Positions 1 to 8,161 of a stretch of DNA of 64,000 bases are shown here, piece after piece (positions within the stretch are counted from its first letter, which is position 1; each line of letters starts with the position of its first letter). The position numbers and the translations under genes are program-made. The stretch lies in assembly GCF_001042715.1 (NCBI RefSeq), contig NZ_CP009687.1, positions 3,463,418-3,527,417 of the forward strand, read 5' to 3'. The stretch is from Clostridium aceticum. GTDB lineage: Bacteria > Bacillota > Clostridia > Peptostreptococcales > Natronincolaceae. The notes below the pieces were generated by a model that was given only the letters and a program-made list of their open reading frames with translations, made no database searches and had not been told where the DNA came from.

Positions 1-1243
1 CCGTAGGACGAATAATTTGCTCCACCACCTGCTGACTTTTTTCTAATTCATAAGGACCTGGCGTAGCACTGACATATAGGATTTGATTTACTAATCCCTC
101 GAATTCAGGGAAATTCAAAGGTCTATTATCATAGGCTGATGGCAGACGAAAGCCAAAGTTTACTAAAGACTCTTTTCTAGAACGGTCCCCTCCATACATA
201 CCCCTAATCTGAGGAATGGTAACATGGGATTCATCGGTAATGATTAAAAAATCTTCCGGAAAATAATCTAATAATGTATAGGGTCTGCTGCCTGCTGCTC
301 TTCCGGTTAAATGCCTTGAATAGTTTTCTATTCCTTGACAAAATCCTACTTCCCTTAGCATTTCTATATCATACATGGTTCTTTGCTGAATTCTTTGAGC
401 TTCTATCAACTTGTCCTGCTCTTTAAAATACTTTACTTGTTCTTCTAGCTCTTTTTCTATTTTTTGAATCGCCCCTTCTACCTTATCAATACTGGTAGCA
501 TAATGAGAAGCAGGAAAAATAGAAATATGACTTCTTCTTCCTATAATCTCTCCTGTCAGAGCATTCAACTCTGTGATCCGGTCAATTTCATCTCCAAAAA
601 ACTCTATTCTTACAGCATTTTCTGAAGAAGATGCAGGAAAAATCTCCACAACATCTCCTCTCACTCTAAAGGTTCCCCTTACAAAGTTGATATCATTTCT
701 CTCGTATTGTATATCTACCAGCTGTCTTAATACTTGATCTCGGTCTTTATTCATTCCAGTCCTTAAAGAAACCACCAGACTTTTATATTCTTCCGGGTCT
801 CCCAAACCATAGATACAGGAAACACTGGCAACGATAATAACATCTCTTCTCTCAAAAAGAGCTGAAGTAGCAGAGTGCCGCAATTTATCTATTTCATCGT
901 TAATAGATGCATCCTTTTCTATATAAGTATCACTATGGGCCACATAAGCCTCTGGTTGATAGTAATCGTAGTAACTAACAAAATATTCTACCGCATTATT
1001 AGGAAAAAACGCTTTAAACTCACTGCATAATTGAGCAGCCAAAGTTTTGTTGTGGGCTATTACTAGCGTGGGCTTTTGAACCTTTTGGATAATATTTGCC
1101 ATCGTAAAAGTCTTTCCTGAGCCTGTAACTCCCAACAAAGTCTGGTGTTTTAACCCCTTTATAATTCCTTTGCTCAAATCTTCAATCGCTTTTGGTTGAT
1201 CTCCCGTAGGTTTATACTGGGAGCTGATTTCAAACTTCTCCAT
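1..1243 (-). CDS. uvrB: Excinuclease ABC subunit B (5' part, cut by window edge)
   Basis: Translating the minus strand from the ATG at 1243 gives an open frame that runs off the window start. It covers about 414 of the usual 650-670 residues. The protein begins [20 protein letters not shown] and carries the Walker A stretch [10 protein letters not shown] near residue 40 and the aromatic beta-hairpin [10 protein letters not shown] near residue 92. These are classic UvrB features. UvrB is the helicase-like damage-verification subunit of nucleotide excision repair and works with UvrA and UvrC. The start is fixed by GAGAGG a few bases upstream. The leader is about 300 bases long, starts at a perfect promoter with a LexA box, and contains a repeat element. 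The missing C-terminus cannot be assessed. Confidence 0.97.
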   Translation of the reverse strand, partial: MEKFEISSQYKPTGDQPKAIEDLSKGIIKGLKHQTLLGVTGSGKTFTMANIIQKVQKPTLVIAHNKTLAAQLCSEFKAFFPNNAVEYFVSYYDYYQPEAYVAHSDTYIEKDASINDEIDKLRHSATSALFERRDVIIVASVSCIYGLGDPEEYKSLVVSLRTGMNKDRDQVLRQLVDIQYERNDINFVRGTFRVRGDVVEIFPASSSENAVRIEFFGDEIDRITELNALTGEIIGRRSHISIFPASHYATSIDKVEGAIQKIEKELEEQVKYFKEQDKLIEAQRIQQRTMYDIEMLREVGFCQGIENYSRHLTGRAAGSRPYTLLDYFPEDFLIITDESHVTIPQIRGMYGGDRSRKESLVNFGFRLPSAYDNRPLNFPEFEGLVNQILYVSATPGPYELEKSQQVVEQIIRPT

Positions 1244-1274
1244 AGCTAAAACCCTCTCACTTCTATATATTTAT

Positions 1275-1402
1275 CATTAGCGTTAACTTAAACCATAATT
1301 TGTCATCCTAAGTGGAGTAAAGCGTAGTCGAAGGATCTTAGAATTAGCAAAATGACGGTTCAAGTGATTTTTAGAAATAATTGTATTAAATTAACACCTA
1401 TG
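1275..1402 (+). repeat. Interspersed repeat, copy A (MITE/REP-like)
   Basis: About 128 bp beginning TTAGCGTTAACTTAAA, with an internal TGTCATCC and a GTCGAAGGATCTTAG core. It ends ATTAAATTAACACCTA, which is an imperfect inverted copy of the start. Related copies lie at 3004-3122, 10027-10129, 34549-34669 and 50058-50178, with a fragment at 38118-38152. It codes for nothing visible and sits in the untranslated leader of uvrB. Confidence 0.75.
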
Positions 1403-1531
1403 ATATATTTATGTCTTATAAGTTTTCGTTTTATAGGGAAAAAGCCATAGTCTCCCTATCTTTACAGACCCACATCTATATAAGGGTATCACAACAAAAT
1501 CATCCTGTTAAGTAGTAAAATTCCCCTTTCA

Positions 1532-1581
1532 GAACAGTCGTTCGATAACCTTATTATATTCCTCTATGATTTTTCTGTCAA
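1532..1581 (-). promoter_or_regulatory. uvrB promoter with LexA (SOS) box
   Basis: On the minus strand there is TTGACA (1576-1581), a 17-base spacer, then TATAAT (1553-1558), which are perfect sigma-A hexamers. Ten bases past the -10 box is GAACGACTGTTC (1532-1543). This matches the Gram-positive LexA/DinR half-site pattern GAAC-N4-GTTC and lies over the expected transcript start. The next gene downstream is uvrB, a standard SOS gene, so damage-induced control is expected. The rest of 1403-1531 shows no gene. Confidence 0.85.
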
Positions 1582-1631
1582 TGGCTTGTCTTTATATCTT
1601 GATATCTTGATTCCTTAAATAAGTGCAATAG

Positions 1632-1657
1632 AAAAGCCCCTATTTTCAGAGACTTTT
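1632..1657 (-). terminator. Terminator after ctpA
   Basis: On the minus strand AAAAGTCTC and GGGGCTTTT form a nine-pair stem (two G-U pairs) around an eight-base loop, just after the ctpA stop codon. The U-rich tract is part of the stem, so it is a modest terminator. Confidence 0.6.
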
Positions 1658-1672
1658 CTTACAAACTTAATT

Positions 1673-2887
1673 TTACATTTTTTCTTTTACAATTTCCATG
1701 GCTTTTTCTAACTGTATATCTTGATCCCTCTCTATAGTCACTTCATTTCTTAATTCCTCTGGCAATTCTACTACTATATCTGGTTCGATACCTGTACCAT
1801 GAATATTGGTTCCATTAGGAGTAAAATATTGAGAAACTGTATATTTAAACCCTGTTCCATCATTTAGTGGTTTTACTTGCTGCACTAAGCCCTTGCCAAA
1901 GGTGGTAGTACCAAGAATTACACCTCTATTTCCATCCTTGACGGCGCCTGCTAATATTTCAGATGCACTGGCACTTCCCTTATTTACTAACACTACTAGT
2001 GGAAGATCTACTTGCTTTTTATCAGACTTTTCTATTTCTCTTTTGCCATGACGATCTTCTGTATAAACAATTACTTGTTCTCCCAATATCATATCAGAAA
2101 TTTCTAAGCACTGGCTCAACAAACCTCCAGGGTTGTTTCGTAAATCAATAATTAATCCTTGAACATTTTGTTTTTCTAATTCACCGATATGTTCTCTAAA
2201 GTCATTAGCTGTTTGTTCATCAAACATCGATATTCGCACATAACCTATATTGCCCTCCAGCACCTCTGATCTAACAGTTCTTAAACGAATTTCCTCTCTT
2301 TCTAGTGTTACTTCAAAGGGCTCATTTCTCCCTTCACGCCATAGGGTTAAGATCACATTTGTACCAGGTTCTCCCTTCATCATGTCAGCAGCTAAATCCA
2401 ACTGCTCTCCTGATACAGTTTTTCCATCTACAGTAATAATTCTATCACCGGTAGCAATTCCAGCTCTTTCTCCAGGAGTATCCTCTATAGGCGATACCAC
2501 CGTTACAAAACCATCTTCTCCTGGTGTTATAATAACACCAATACCACCATAAGTACCTTGGGTTCTCGTCATTAAGTCAGTAAATTCTCTTTCTGTCATA
2601 TAGGTAGTATAGGGATCCTCCACCCCTTGAAACATGCCTTTGATGGCTGATTCTAATAATTTTTCTTCATCTACTTCTTTATAATAATTTTTTGTTAAAA
2701 ATTCTTTTAGTGTAAGGAGTTTACCATACTCTCCTCCCAAATCTCTATAATACTCATAAGTATCCCTTGAAATCAGCACCTTCTGTCCCAGCGGCAGAGC
2801 AATTAAATTTCCCAGTGTTGCATTAAGTATTGTGGTTACTATAATGAGAATAATGGCTCCTACTAAAGCTTTTCTTTTACTTATCAT
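1673..2887 (-). CDS. ctpA: S41 family C-terminal processing peptidase
   Basis: This is a 404-residue serine peptidase of the CtpA/Prc family, which cleaves exported proteins near their C-termini outside the membrane. Residues about 5-27 form one membrane anchor. A PDZ domain follows at about 95-185 (GIGVII, and the AGI-TGDRI region). The catalytic Ser lies in GSASASEI near residue 305 and the partner Lys in FGKGLVQQ near residue 330. A longer frame starts at 2908, but AGGGGAG lies seven bases before the ATG at 2887, so that start is chosen. It follows the ftsEX and M23 activator genes, and CtpA-type proteases commonly neighbour this set. PrcB-like partners are known for some family members, and one is encoded at 38153. 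Confidence 0.95.
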   Translation of the reverse strand: MISKRKALVGAIILIIVTTILNATLGNLIALPLGQKVLISRDTYEYYRDLGGEYGKLLTLKEFLTKNYYKEVDEEKLLESAIKGMFQGVEDPYTTYMTEREFTDLMTRTQGTYGGIGVIITPGEDGFVTVVSPIEDTPGERAGIATGDRIITVDGKTVSGEQLDLAADMMKGEPGTNVILTLWREGRNEPFEVTLEREEIRLRTVRSEVLEGNIGYVRISMFDEQTANDFREHIGELEKQNVQGLIIDLRNNPGGLLSQCLEISDMILGEQVIVYTEDRHGKREIEKSDKKQVDLPLVVLVNKGSASASEILAGAVKDGNRGVILGTTTFGKGLVQQVKPLNDGTGFKYTVSQYFTPNGTNIHGTGIEPDIVVELPEELRNEVTIERDQDIQLEKAMEIVKEKM

Positions 2888-2950
2888 AGCTATCTCCCCT
2901 CTTAACATTCTAGACCTGTCATTTTACTATTTTATTATTTATACTGTTTC

Positions 2951-2979
2951 ATTATACATCAAGTAAAAAAACTTTTAAA
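2951..2979 (-). promoter_or_regulatory. Candidate promoter for ctpA
   Basis: On the minus strand there is TTTAAA (2974-2979), 17 bases, then TATAAT (2951-2956). The -10 is perfect and the -35 matches four of six. It lies 64 bases before the ctpA start. Confidence 0.55.
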
Positions 2980-3003
2980 GTTGGATAGTCCCTTTATCTA
3001 TAT

Positions 3004-3122
3004 CACCAGCGTTAACTTAAATTATAATTTGTCATCCTGAGGAAAGCAAAGGGAAGTCGAAGGATGACAGTTGGCGAGGAAATCTTAGAAATAATAGGGT
3101 TGAGTGAAGGCCTATGTTAGCT
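3004..3122 (+). repeat. Interspersed repeat, copy B
   Basis: The left half (AGCGTTAACTTAAA, then TGTCATCCTGAGG and GTCGAAGGATGACAG) matches copy A closely. The right half has diverged but keeps TCTTAGAAATAAT. It lies between ctpA and the M23 gene, outside both reading frames. Confidence 0.7.
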
Positions 3123-3132
3123 ATATATAAGT

Positions 3133-3163
3133 AAAAGCCAAGGTAATAGATACCTTGACTTTT
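3133..3163 (-). terminator. Terminator after M23 gene
   Basis: On the minus strand AAAAGTCAAGGTA and TACCTTGGCTTTT pair over 13 positions around a five-base loop, ending in a T run, directly after the M23 gene. Confidence 0.85.
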
Positions 3164-3176
3164 ATTATTGGTCTAT

Positions 3177-4310
3177 TTAGTTTCCTCTTACCCAAGGAAT
3201 AGGATCTACAACTTTACCATTTTGTCTAACTTCAAAGTGTAGATGTGGACCTGTGGATAATCCTGTACTTCCAACTTCAGCAATTTTTTGTCCTCTTTTC
3301 ACCTGAGCACCCACCGACACTACAAGTCTATTATTGTGGGCATATAGTGTTAGTATACCGCCACCATGATCAATAATAACGGTTCTACCATAACCACCTT
3401 GGTTTCCTGAAGAAACAACTCTACCATCTGCTGCCGCTACAACAGTGGTGCCTGTAGGGGCTGGTATGTCAATCCCTGAGTGGAATCTTTGTGTTCTTAA
3501 AATAGGGTGTACACGATTGCCGTAAGGAGAAGAAATTCTAGTATATCCCGACACCGGCCATTGCATCTTGCCACCAACATACTGTCCGCTGGATTGCAGC
3601 TTTCTAAGTTGATCTTCCAAAGCTTTGGATTCTCTTTCCAGCTGATCTAGCTGTTTCGTCAGCTGTACTCTATCTCGCTGCAGTTCTTCTCTAAGTCGCT
3701 GCTGTTGTCCTCTAGAAACCACCAGATGCTGTTTCTTATCTTCTACACTATTTTTCAAACTAACCAGCTTTCTTTTTTGATTTTCCAGCTGTGCTTTTTT
3801 GTCTTCGATCAAAGCTTTTTGTTCTTCTAAATACTTTAATAATTCTACATCATGATCAACAATTCGCTTTACCATATCAAGGTTCGTAAGTAATTCTGTA
3901 AAATCTCGGGAATTCAACAGCACTTCTGCATAACCAACTGAACCATTTTTATATATGACCCGAAGACGCTGTCCTAATAGATCCTGCTTATCTTCAATAT
4001 TTTCTTCCGCCTCTACAAGTTCTCTTGTAACTGTACTTATTTTACCTTCAGTGCTTCTTATATCACCTTGTATTGTTTCAATTTCACCTTCTGTTTTTGC
4101 AATTTCTACTTCTAATTGTTCTAGTTGTTCTGCAATGCTTTTTTGCTGCTGATCATTTTGCTTTATTGCATTATTTACTTGGTTTTGTTGGGAATTAATA
4201 TTGTTCAATTGATTGTTAATTCTATTGGTTTCATTAGCGAAGGTCGATAGCGTAGATATAACTACAAAAGCTATGATCATCAAACCAATACCATATTTCT
4301 TCTTCAGCAC
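3177..4310 (-). CDS. EnvC-like murein hydrolase activator, coiled coil plus M23/LytM domain
   Basis: This 377-residue protein has an N-terminal signal peptide (cleavage near STFA-NE), a long glutamine-rich coiled coil at about residues 30-240, and a C-terminal M23/LytM domain at about 265-370. The zinc-site motifs HSGIDIPAP and HLHFEV are visible. It starts at GTG (4310), seven bases after GGGGGG. The gene follows ftsE and ftsX directly. In this layout FtsEX is known to transmit ATP hydrolysis to an extracellular coiled-coil/LytM partner that controls septal peptidoglycan cleavage. Since the zinc ligands look intact, it may be an active endopeptidase rather than only an activator; that is inference. 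Confidence 0.92.
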   Translation of the reverse strand: MLKKKYGIGLMIIAFVVISTLSTFANETNRINNQLNNINSQQNQVNNAIKQNDQQQKSIAEQLEQLEVEIAKTEGEIETIQGDIRSTEGKISTVTRELVEAEENIEDKQDLLGQRLRVIYKNGSVGYAEVLLNSRDFTELLTNLDMVKRIVDHDVELLKYLEEQKALIEDKKAQLENQKRKLVSLKNSVEDKKQHLVVSRGQQQRLREELQRDRVQLTKQLDQLERESKALEDQLRKLQSSGQYVGGKMQWPVSGYTRISSPYGNRVHPILRTQRFHSGIDIPAPTGTTVVAAADGRVVSSGNQGGYGRTVIIDHGGGILTLYAHNNRLVVSVGAQVKRGQKIAEVGSTGLSTGPHLHFEVRQNGKVVDPIPWVRGN

Positions 4311-4331
4311 TACTTGTCCCCCCTCTTTTTT

Positions 4332-5255
4332 CTAAACTTTTAAGTGCTTTCTTAAGGAAAAGATACTACCTAAAGCTCCTACACCTACACCTAGCACACT
4401 AAATATTGGTATAGTTTTGTTCATCATAACATCTACTGAAACTACATAAGAACTAAGCATTACATAAAATTTCGTTGTGATCAATTCAAATGTGTATTGA
4501 TAGCCATAATAAACCACAGCTAGTGCTGCAATAGCTCCAATAAAGCCCAACACCATGCCTTCAATTAAAAAAGGCCAGCGTACAAACCAATTGGTAGCAC
4601 CTACATATTTCATAATATTAATTTCTTGCTTTCTAGCATTTAAAGTTAGTTTAATTGTATTAGAAATAATGAACATAGCCACTAAGATCAAGATTACAAT
4701 TAAAGCTAACCCAATATTTCTAACAAAACCAGCCATATTTAGCATATTATCTACAATATCTTTATGATACTTAATTTCCTCAATCACTTCTAATTCTTCT
4801 AATTCATGTCTGACTTGTATTTCTTCTAATGCCTTTACCACATCTTCAGCTGCTTCTAGACTTTCTAAGTGAATAATATAGGAACTTGGCAGGGTGTTTT
4901 CCTCTAAAACCTCTAGTAAATAACCTTGCTCTCCCCATAGTTCCCTCAGCTTTTTTAATGCATCCTCTTTGGATTCATACTCTACAAGCTGCACTCCCTG
5001 CATCGAGGTAATTTGTCCACCTAACTCCTCAATATCTTCTATAGCTGCTTCCTGTTCTAAATAAATCTGGATCGTGTCAAACTGCATTTGTGCTATATAA
5101 GAAAGGTTGTTGATATTCATTACTACCGTAATAATAATGCCTAATACTGCTAAAGACGCCGCCACCGAACTGATGGAGGCCAAACTCATACCTTTATTAC
5201 GCCATATTCCTATAAAGCCCTGTTTAAATATATAACTAATTGTTCTAATCTTCAT
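4332..5255 (-). CDS. ftsX: Cell division permease-like protein FtsX
   Basis: This 307-residue FtsX-family membrane protein has one membrane helix at about residues 23-47, a large extracellular loop at about 48-180, and three further helices in the C-terminal half. The conserved stretch NTIKLTLNARKQEI is present. A longer frame exists to 5312, but GGGGGG upstream of the ATG at 5255 fixes the start. This leaves an 11-base overlap with ftsE, indicating translational coupling. FtsX pairs with FtsE, and its outer loop contacts a hydrolase activator such as the M23 protein encoded 21 bases downstream. Confidence 0.94.
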   Translation of the reverse strand: MKIRTISYIFKQGFIGIWRNKGMSLASISSVAASLAVLGIIITVVMNINNLSYIAQMQFDTIQIYLEQEAAIEDIEELGGQITSMQGVQLVEYESKEDALKKLRELWGEQGYLLEVLEENTLPSSYIIHLESLEAAEDVVKALEEIQVRHELEELEVIEEIKYHKDIVDNMLNMAGFVRNIGLALIVILILVAMFIISNTIKLTLNARKQEINIMKYVGATNWFVRWPFLIEGMVLGFIGAIAALAVVYYGYQYTFELITTKFYVMLSSYVVSVDVMMNKTIPIFSVLGVGVGALGSIFSLRKHLKV

Positions 5256-5931
5256 AACCGTATGCCCCCCTATGCTCGTCCCTAACAATCCTACCTTTTT
5301 CCAGTGCAACAACTCGTTGTTGCATTGTATCTACAATGTCTTTAGCATGGGTAGCCATTAAAATCGTTGTGCCTCTTCTATTAATTTGTTTTAATACCTT
5401 CATAATTTCCCAAGCAGTTTCTGGATCTAAGTTCCCGGTAGGCTCATCAGCAATCAAAAGAGCTGGATTATTAACGATGGCCCTGGCTATAGAAACCCGT
5501 TGTCTCTCTCCCCCTGAAAGCTGATGGGGATATTGTTTTGCTTTATCACTTAGATTAACCATAGCTAATACCATAGGTACTTGTCGGCGTATCTCCTTAG
5601 GTGATGCCTCAACTACCTCCATTGCAAAAGCTATATTTTCAAATACAGTTTTATTTGGCAATAACCTAAAGTCTTGAAAAACTACACTTATATTTCTTCT
5701 CAGATAAGGGATTTTTCTTCGGGACAGCTTTGTAATGTCTTGTCCATCCAAAATAATATTTCCCTCAGTAGGTTCCTCTTCCTTTAATAATAGTTTAATG
5801 AAGGTAGATTTTCCTGCACCACTGGGTCCTACTAAAAAGACAAATTCACCTTTTTCAATTGTTAAATTAGTATTTGTTAGTGCTTGAATCCCTTTATTAT
5901 ATACCTTAGTCACATTTTTTAATTGAATCAA
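5245..5931 (-). CDS. ftsE: Cell division ATP-binding protein FtsE
   Basis: This is a 228-residue ABC ATPase. Walker A is GPSGAGKST near residue 35, the signature is LSGGERQRVS near residue 138, and Walker B is LLIADEPTGNLD near residue 160. Together these match FtsE of the FtsEX division complex. The start codon is TTG at 5931: two in-frame TGA codons lie immediately upstream, and GGGAG is about ten bases away. The gene is first in the ftsE-ftsX-M23 operon and has a clear promoter at 6075-6104. Its C-terminal tail extends a few residues beyond the last conserved helix and overlaps the ftsX start. Confidence 0.95.
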   Translation of the reverse strand: MIQLKNVTKVYNKGIQALTNTNLTIEKGEFVFLVGPSGAGKSTFIKLLLKEEEPTEGNIILDGQDITKLSRRKIPYLRRNISVVFQDFRLLPNKTVFENIAFAMEVVEASPKEIRRQVPMVLAMVNLSDKAKQYPHQLSGGERQRVSIARAIVNNPALLIADEPTGNLDPETAWEIMKVLKQINRRGTTILMATHAKDIVDTMQQRVVALEKGRIVRDEHRGAYGYED

Positions 5932-6074
5932 AAATCATCAACTCCCGTTTAACTATTTATACATTCGACATCAACCGGCGATTTCCTGCTATAAATAGCA
6001 AAAAACTCTAGTAAAATTTTCCTATTCCTTACAGCTTTTTATCTTTTTTTCTTACCGATTTTAAATACTATTTT

Positions 6075-6104
6075 ATTATAACAGTAATTGCAACATAAAT
6101 TCAA
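6075..6104 (-). promoter_or_regulatory. ftsE promoter (divergent pair)
   Basis: On the minus strand there is TTGAAT (6099-6104), 18 bases, then TATAAT (6075-6080). Its -35 box directly abuts the -35 box of the opposite promoter. Confidence 0.75.
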
Positions 6105-6134
6105 TTGAATTGATTTCCAAAACTATGGTACAAT
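6105..6134 (+). promoter_or_regulatory. Promoter of the cyclo-ligase gene (divergent pair)
   Basis: There is TTGAAT (6105-6110), 18 bases, then TACAAT (6129-6134). The transcript would start about 14 bases before the AAGGAGG site at 6155-6161, giving a very short leader. Confidence 0.75.
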
Positions 6135-6168
6135 TGTATTGGTATTGGTAAATAAAGGAGGTTATGTT

Positions 6169-6750
6169 ATGAAAAAAGTTATGCGTAAAGAACTGTTGGC
6201 AAAAAGGGATGGCTTGACAGAGGAAGAAATATTACATAAAAGTGCTTCTGCTTTTCAACAACTAAAATCCAGTTCTGCTTATAGTAATGCAAACAATGTT
6301 ATGGTTTATCTTGCATTCCGAAATGAAGTTAGTACTGAAGAAATGATTAAGGACTTATTTAATCGAGGAAAAAGAGTATTTATTCCTTTAACTGTTCCCG
6401 AAACAAAGCAGCTCATTATTTCAGAGCTACTTGACATGGAAAAAGATTTAGAAATAGGAAATTTTGGGGTTTTAGAACCAATAGAAGGAGCTATACGACC
6501 TGTTGACCCGCAAATATTAGATTTAGTGATTGTTCCAGGTGTAGGCTTTGATCCGCAGGGATATCGTGTAGGCTATGGCGGGGGATACTATGATCGCTTT
6601 TTACCTAGACTTGCTCCTAACACACCTACCGTTGCTTTAGCCTTCGAAGTCCAGCTTATAGAGGAAGCTCCTACAGATGAATACGATTTCCCTGTTGAAT
6701 ATGTTGTTACAGAAAAGCAGTTTATGGATTGTAAAAAAAACAGACAATAA
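6169..6750 (+). CDS. 5-formyltetrahydrofolate cyclo-ligase
   Basis: The 193-residue protein converts 5-formyl-THF to 5,10-methenyl-THF using ATP, a folate salvage step in the cytoplasm. Family marks are the basic N-terminus MKKVMRKELLAKRDGL, the middle motif VIVPGVGFDPQGYRVGYGGG (about residues 124-143) and YYDRFL after it. The frame is open from 6139, but AAGGAGG seven bases before the ATG at 6169 decides the start. It is one of only three plus-strand genes in the window. It is transcribed away from ftsE and ends in a terminator shared with the response regulator gene. Confidence 0.95.
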   Translation: MKKVMRKELLAKRDGLTEEEILHKSASAFQQLKSSSAYSNANNVMVYLAFRNEVSTEEMIKDLFNRGKRVFIPLTVPETKQLIISELLDMEKDLEIGNFGVLEPIEGAIRPVDPQILDLVIVPGVGFDPQGYRVGYGGGYYDRFLPRLAPNTPTVALAFEVQLIEEAPTDEYDFPVEYVVTEKQFMDCKKNRQ

Positions 6751-6760
6751 ATTAAAGTAA

Positions 6761-6806
6761 AAATCAAAAAGAAATAGGATTTGAAAAAACTATTTCTTTT
6801 TGATTT
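6761..6806. terminator. Bidirectional terminator between convergent genes
   Basis: A perfect 17-pair stem (6761-6777 with 6790-6806) closes a 12-base loop between the cyclo-ligase and the response regulator. Its right arm includes the regulator's stop codon and last codons. The A-rich and T-rich flanks suit termination in both directions. Confidence 0.85.
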
Positions 6807-8142
6807 CGTGTTTTTCCATACGGTAAAGCAAAGTATGTCTTGTCATGCCCAGCAATTGTGCAGCTTTCGTTTGGTTATATTCTGTTCGTTCTAAAGCCTG
6901 AAGGATGAGATTTTTTTCTAATTCTTCTATACAAAGGCCCTCTTTAGGCAGACGATAAATTTCTTCAGTTTTTTCCTCTTGAATAATTTCGTAGGGAAGG
7001 TCTTTTTCTGTAATGATGTTGCCTTGTCCCAATAAAACCATTCTTTCTATTACATTTTCTAATTCACGAATATTTCCACGCCATTGATAATTTAGTAACT
7101 TTTTCTTTACTTCCTCACTAATGACTAAGTTTTTTCTGCCGACTTCCTGACTATATTTTTGTAGAAAATAATCGGTTAATAAAGGAATATCTTCTTTCCT
7201 TTCTCTTAAAGAGGGGAGTTTAATAGGTATCACATTCAGTCGATAATATAAATCTTCTCTAAAGCTTCCCTCCTCCACCATCTTATATAAATCCCTGTTA
7301 GTGGCTGCTATTACCCTAATCTCTACTTTTACCCTCTCATTACCACCGATTCTTTCAAACTCTCTCTCCTGTAATACCCTCAAAAGTTTTACCTGCATAG
7401 ATAAGTCCAATTCTCCAACTTCGTCTAAGAAAATGGTCCCTCCATCTGCTTTTTCAAACTTACCTATTTTTCTAGCAGTGGCTCCTGTAAAAGATCCTTT
7501 TTCGTAACCGAACAATTCACTTTCAACTAAGTTTTCTGGAATTGCTCCACAGTTCACCTTTATATAGGGTTTTTGTTTACGATTGCTACTATAGTGCAGG
7601 GCATTAGCAATGACTTCTTTTCCTGTACCACTTTCACCTAATATCAATACCGTGGCATTGGTACTGGCTACCCTCTCAACTATATTCAGTATCTCTTGAA
7701 TTTGAGGGCTAGTGCCAATAATGGTTTTACCTGTATTTTTTTCCAGCTCTTCCCGAAGATAACTTACTTCCTCCTGCAACGCCATTACTTTTAAAGCTTT
7801 GGCAATGGTCACCTTAAGTTCCTCTATATCAAAGGGCTTTGAAATATAATCTAAGGCCCCTATCTTCATAGCTTCAACAGCTGATTCCATCGTACCATGG
7901 GCAGTAATCATAATCACAGGTGTCTTCTCGCTGATCTCCTTTATCTTTTTTAATGCCTCCATACCCTCCATTTTAGGCATTTTTAAATCCATTAATATAA
8001 GGTCCGGCATTTCTTCTTGAAACTTTTCTATAGCTTCCAACCCATTCCCCGCTTCATAAATCTTATAGGCTTCCTTCTCAAGAGCCTTCTTTATAGCCCA
8101 ACGCATATTTTTTTCGTCATCGACTACCAATATTCTTTTCAA
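6790..8142 (-). CDS. Sigma-54-dependent NtrC-family response regulator
   Basis: The 450-residue protein has three domains. A receiver domain (about 1-118) has its phosphoryl-acceptor Asp near residue 52 in LILMDLKMP. An AAA+ activator domain (about 138-375) has Walker A GESGTGKE and the sigma-54 contact loop GSFTGA. A Fis-type helix-turn-helix ends the protein (about 405-450, NQTKAAQLLGMTRHTLLYRM). It starts at TTG (8142), eight bases after AAGGAGG. The kinase gene lies 19 bases upstream, so the pair is a two-component system. Target genes are not evident beyond its own -24/-12 promoter at 9914-9930. Confidence 0.95.
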   Translation of the reverse strand: MKRILVVDDEKNMRWAIKKALEKEAYKIYEAGNGLEAIEKFQEEMPDLILMDLKMPKMEGMEALKKIKEISEKTPVIMITAHGTMESAVEAMKIGALDYISKPFDIEELKVTIAKALKVMALQEEVSYLREELEKNTGKTIIGTSPQIQEILNIVERVASTNATVLILGESGTGKEVIANALHYSSNRKQKPYIKVNCGAIPENLVESELFGYEKGSFTGATARKIGKFEKADGGTIFLDEVGELDLSMQVKLLRVLQEREFERIGGNERVKVEIRVIAATNRDLYKMVEEGSFREDLYYRLNVIPIKLPSLRERKEDIPLLTDYFLQKYSQEVGRKNLVISEEVKKKLLNYQWRGNIRELENVIERMVLLGQGNIITEKDLPYEIIQEEKTEEIYRLPKEGLCIEELEKNLILQALERTEYNQTKAAQLLGMTRHTLLYRMEKHEIKKK

Positions 8143-8161
8143 CAGCCATCCCTCCTTATTA

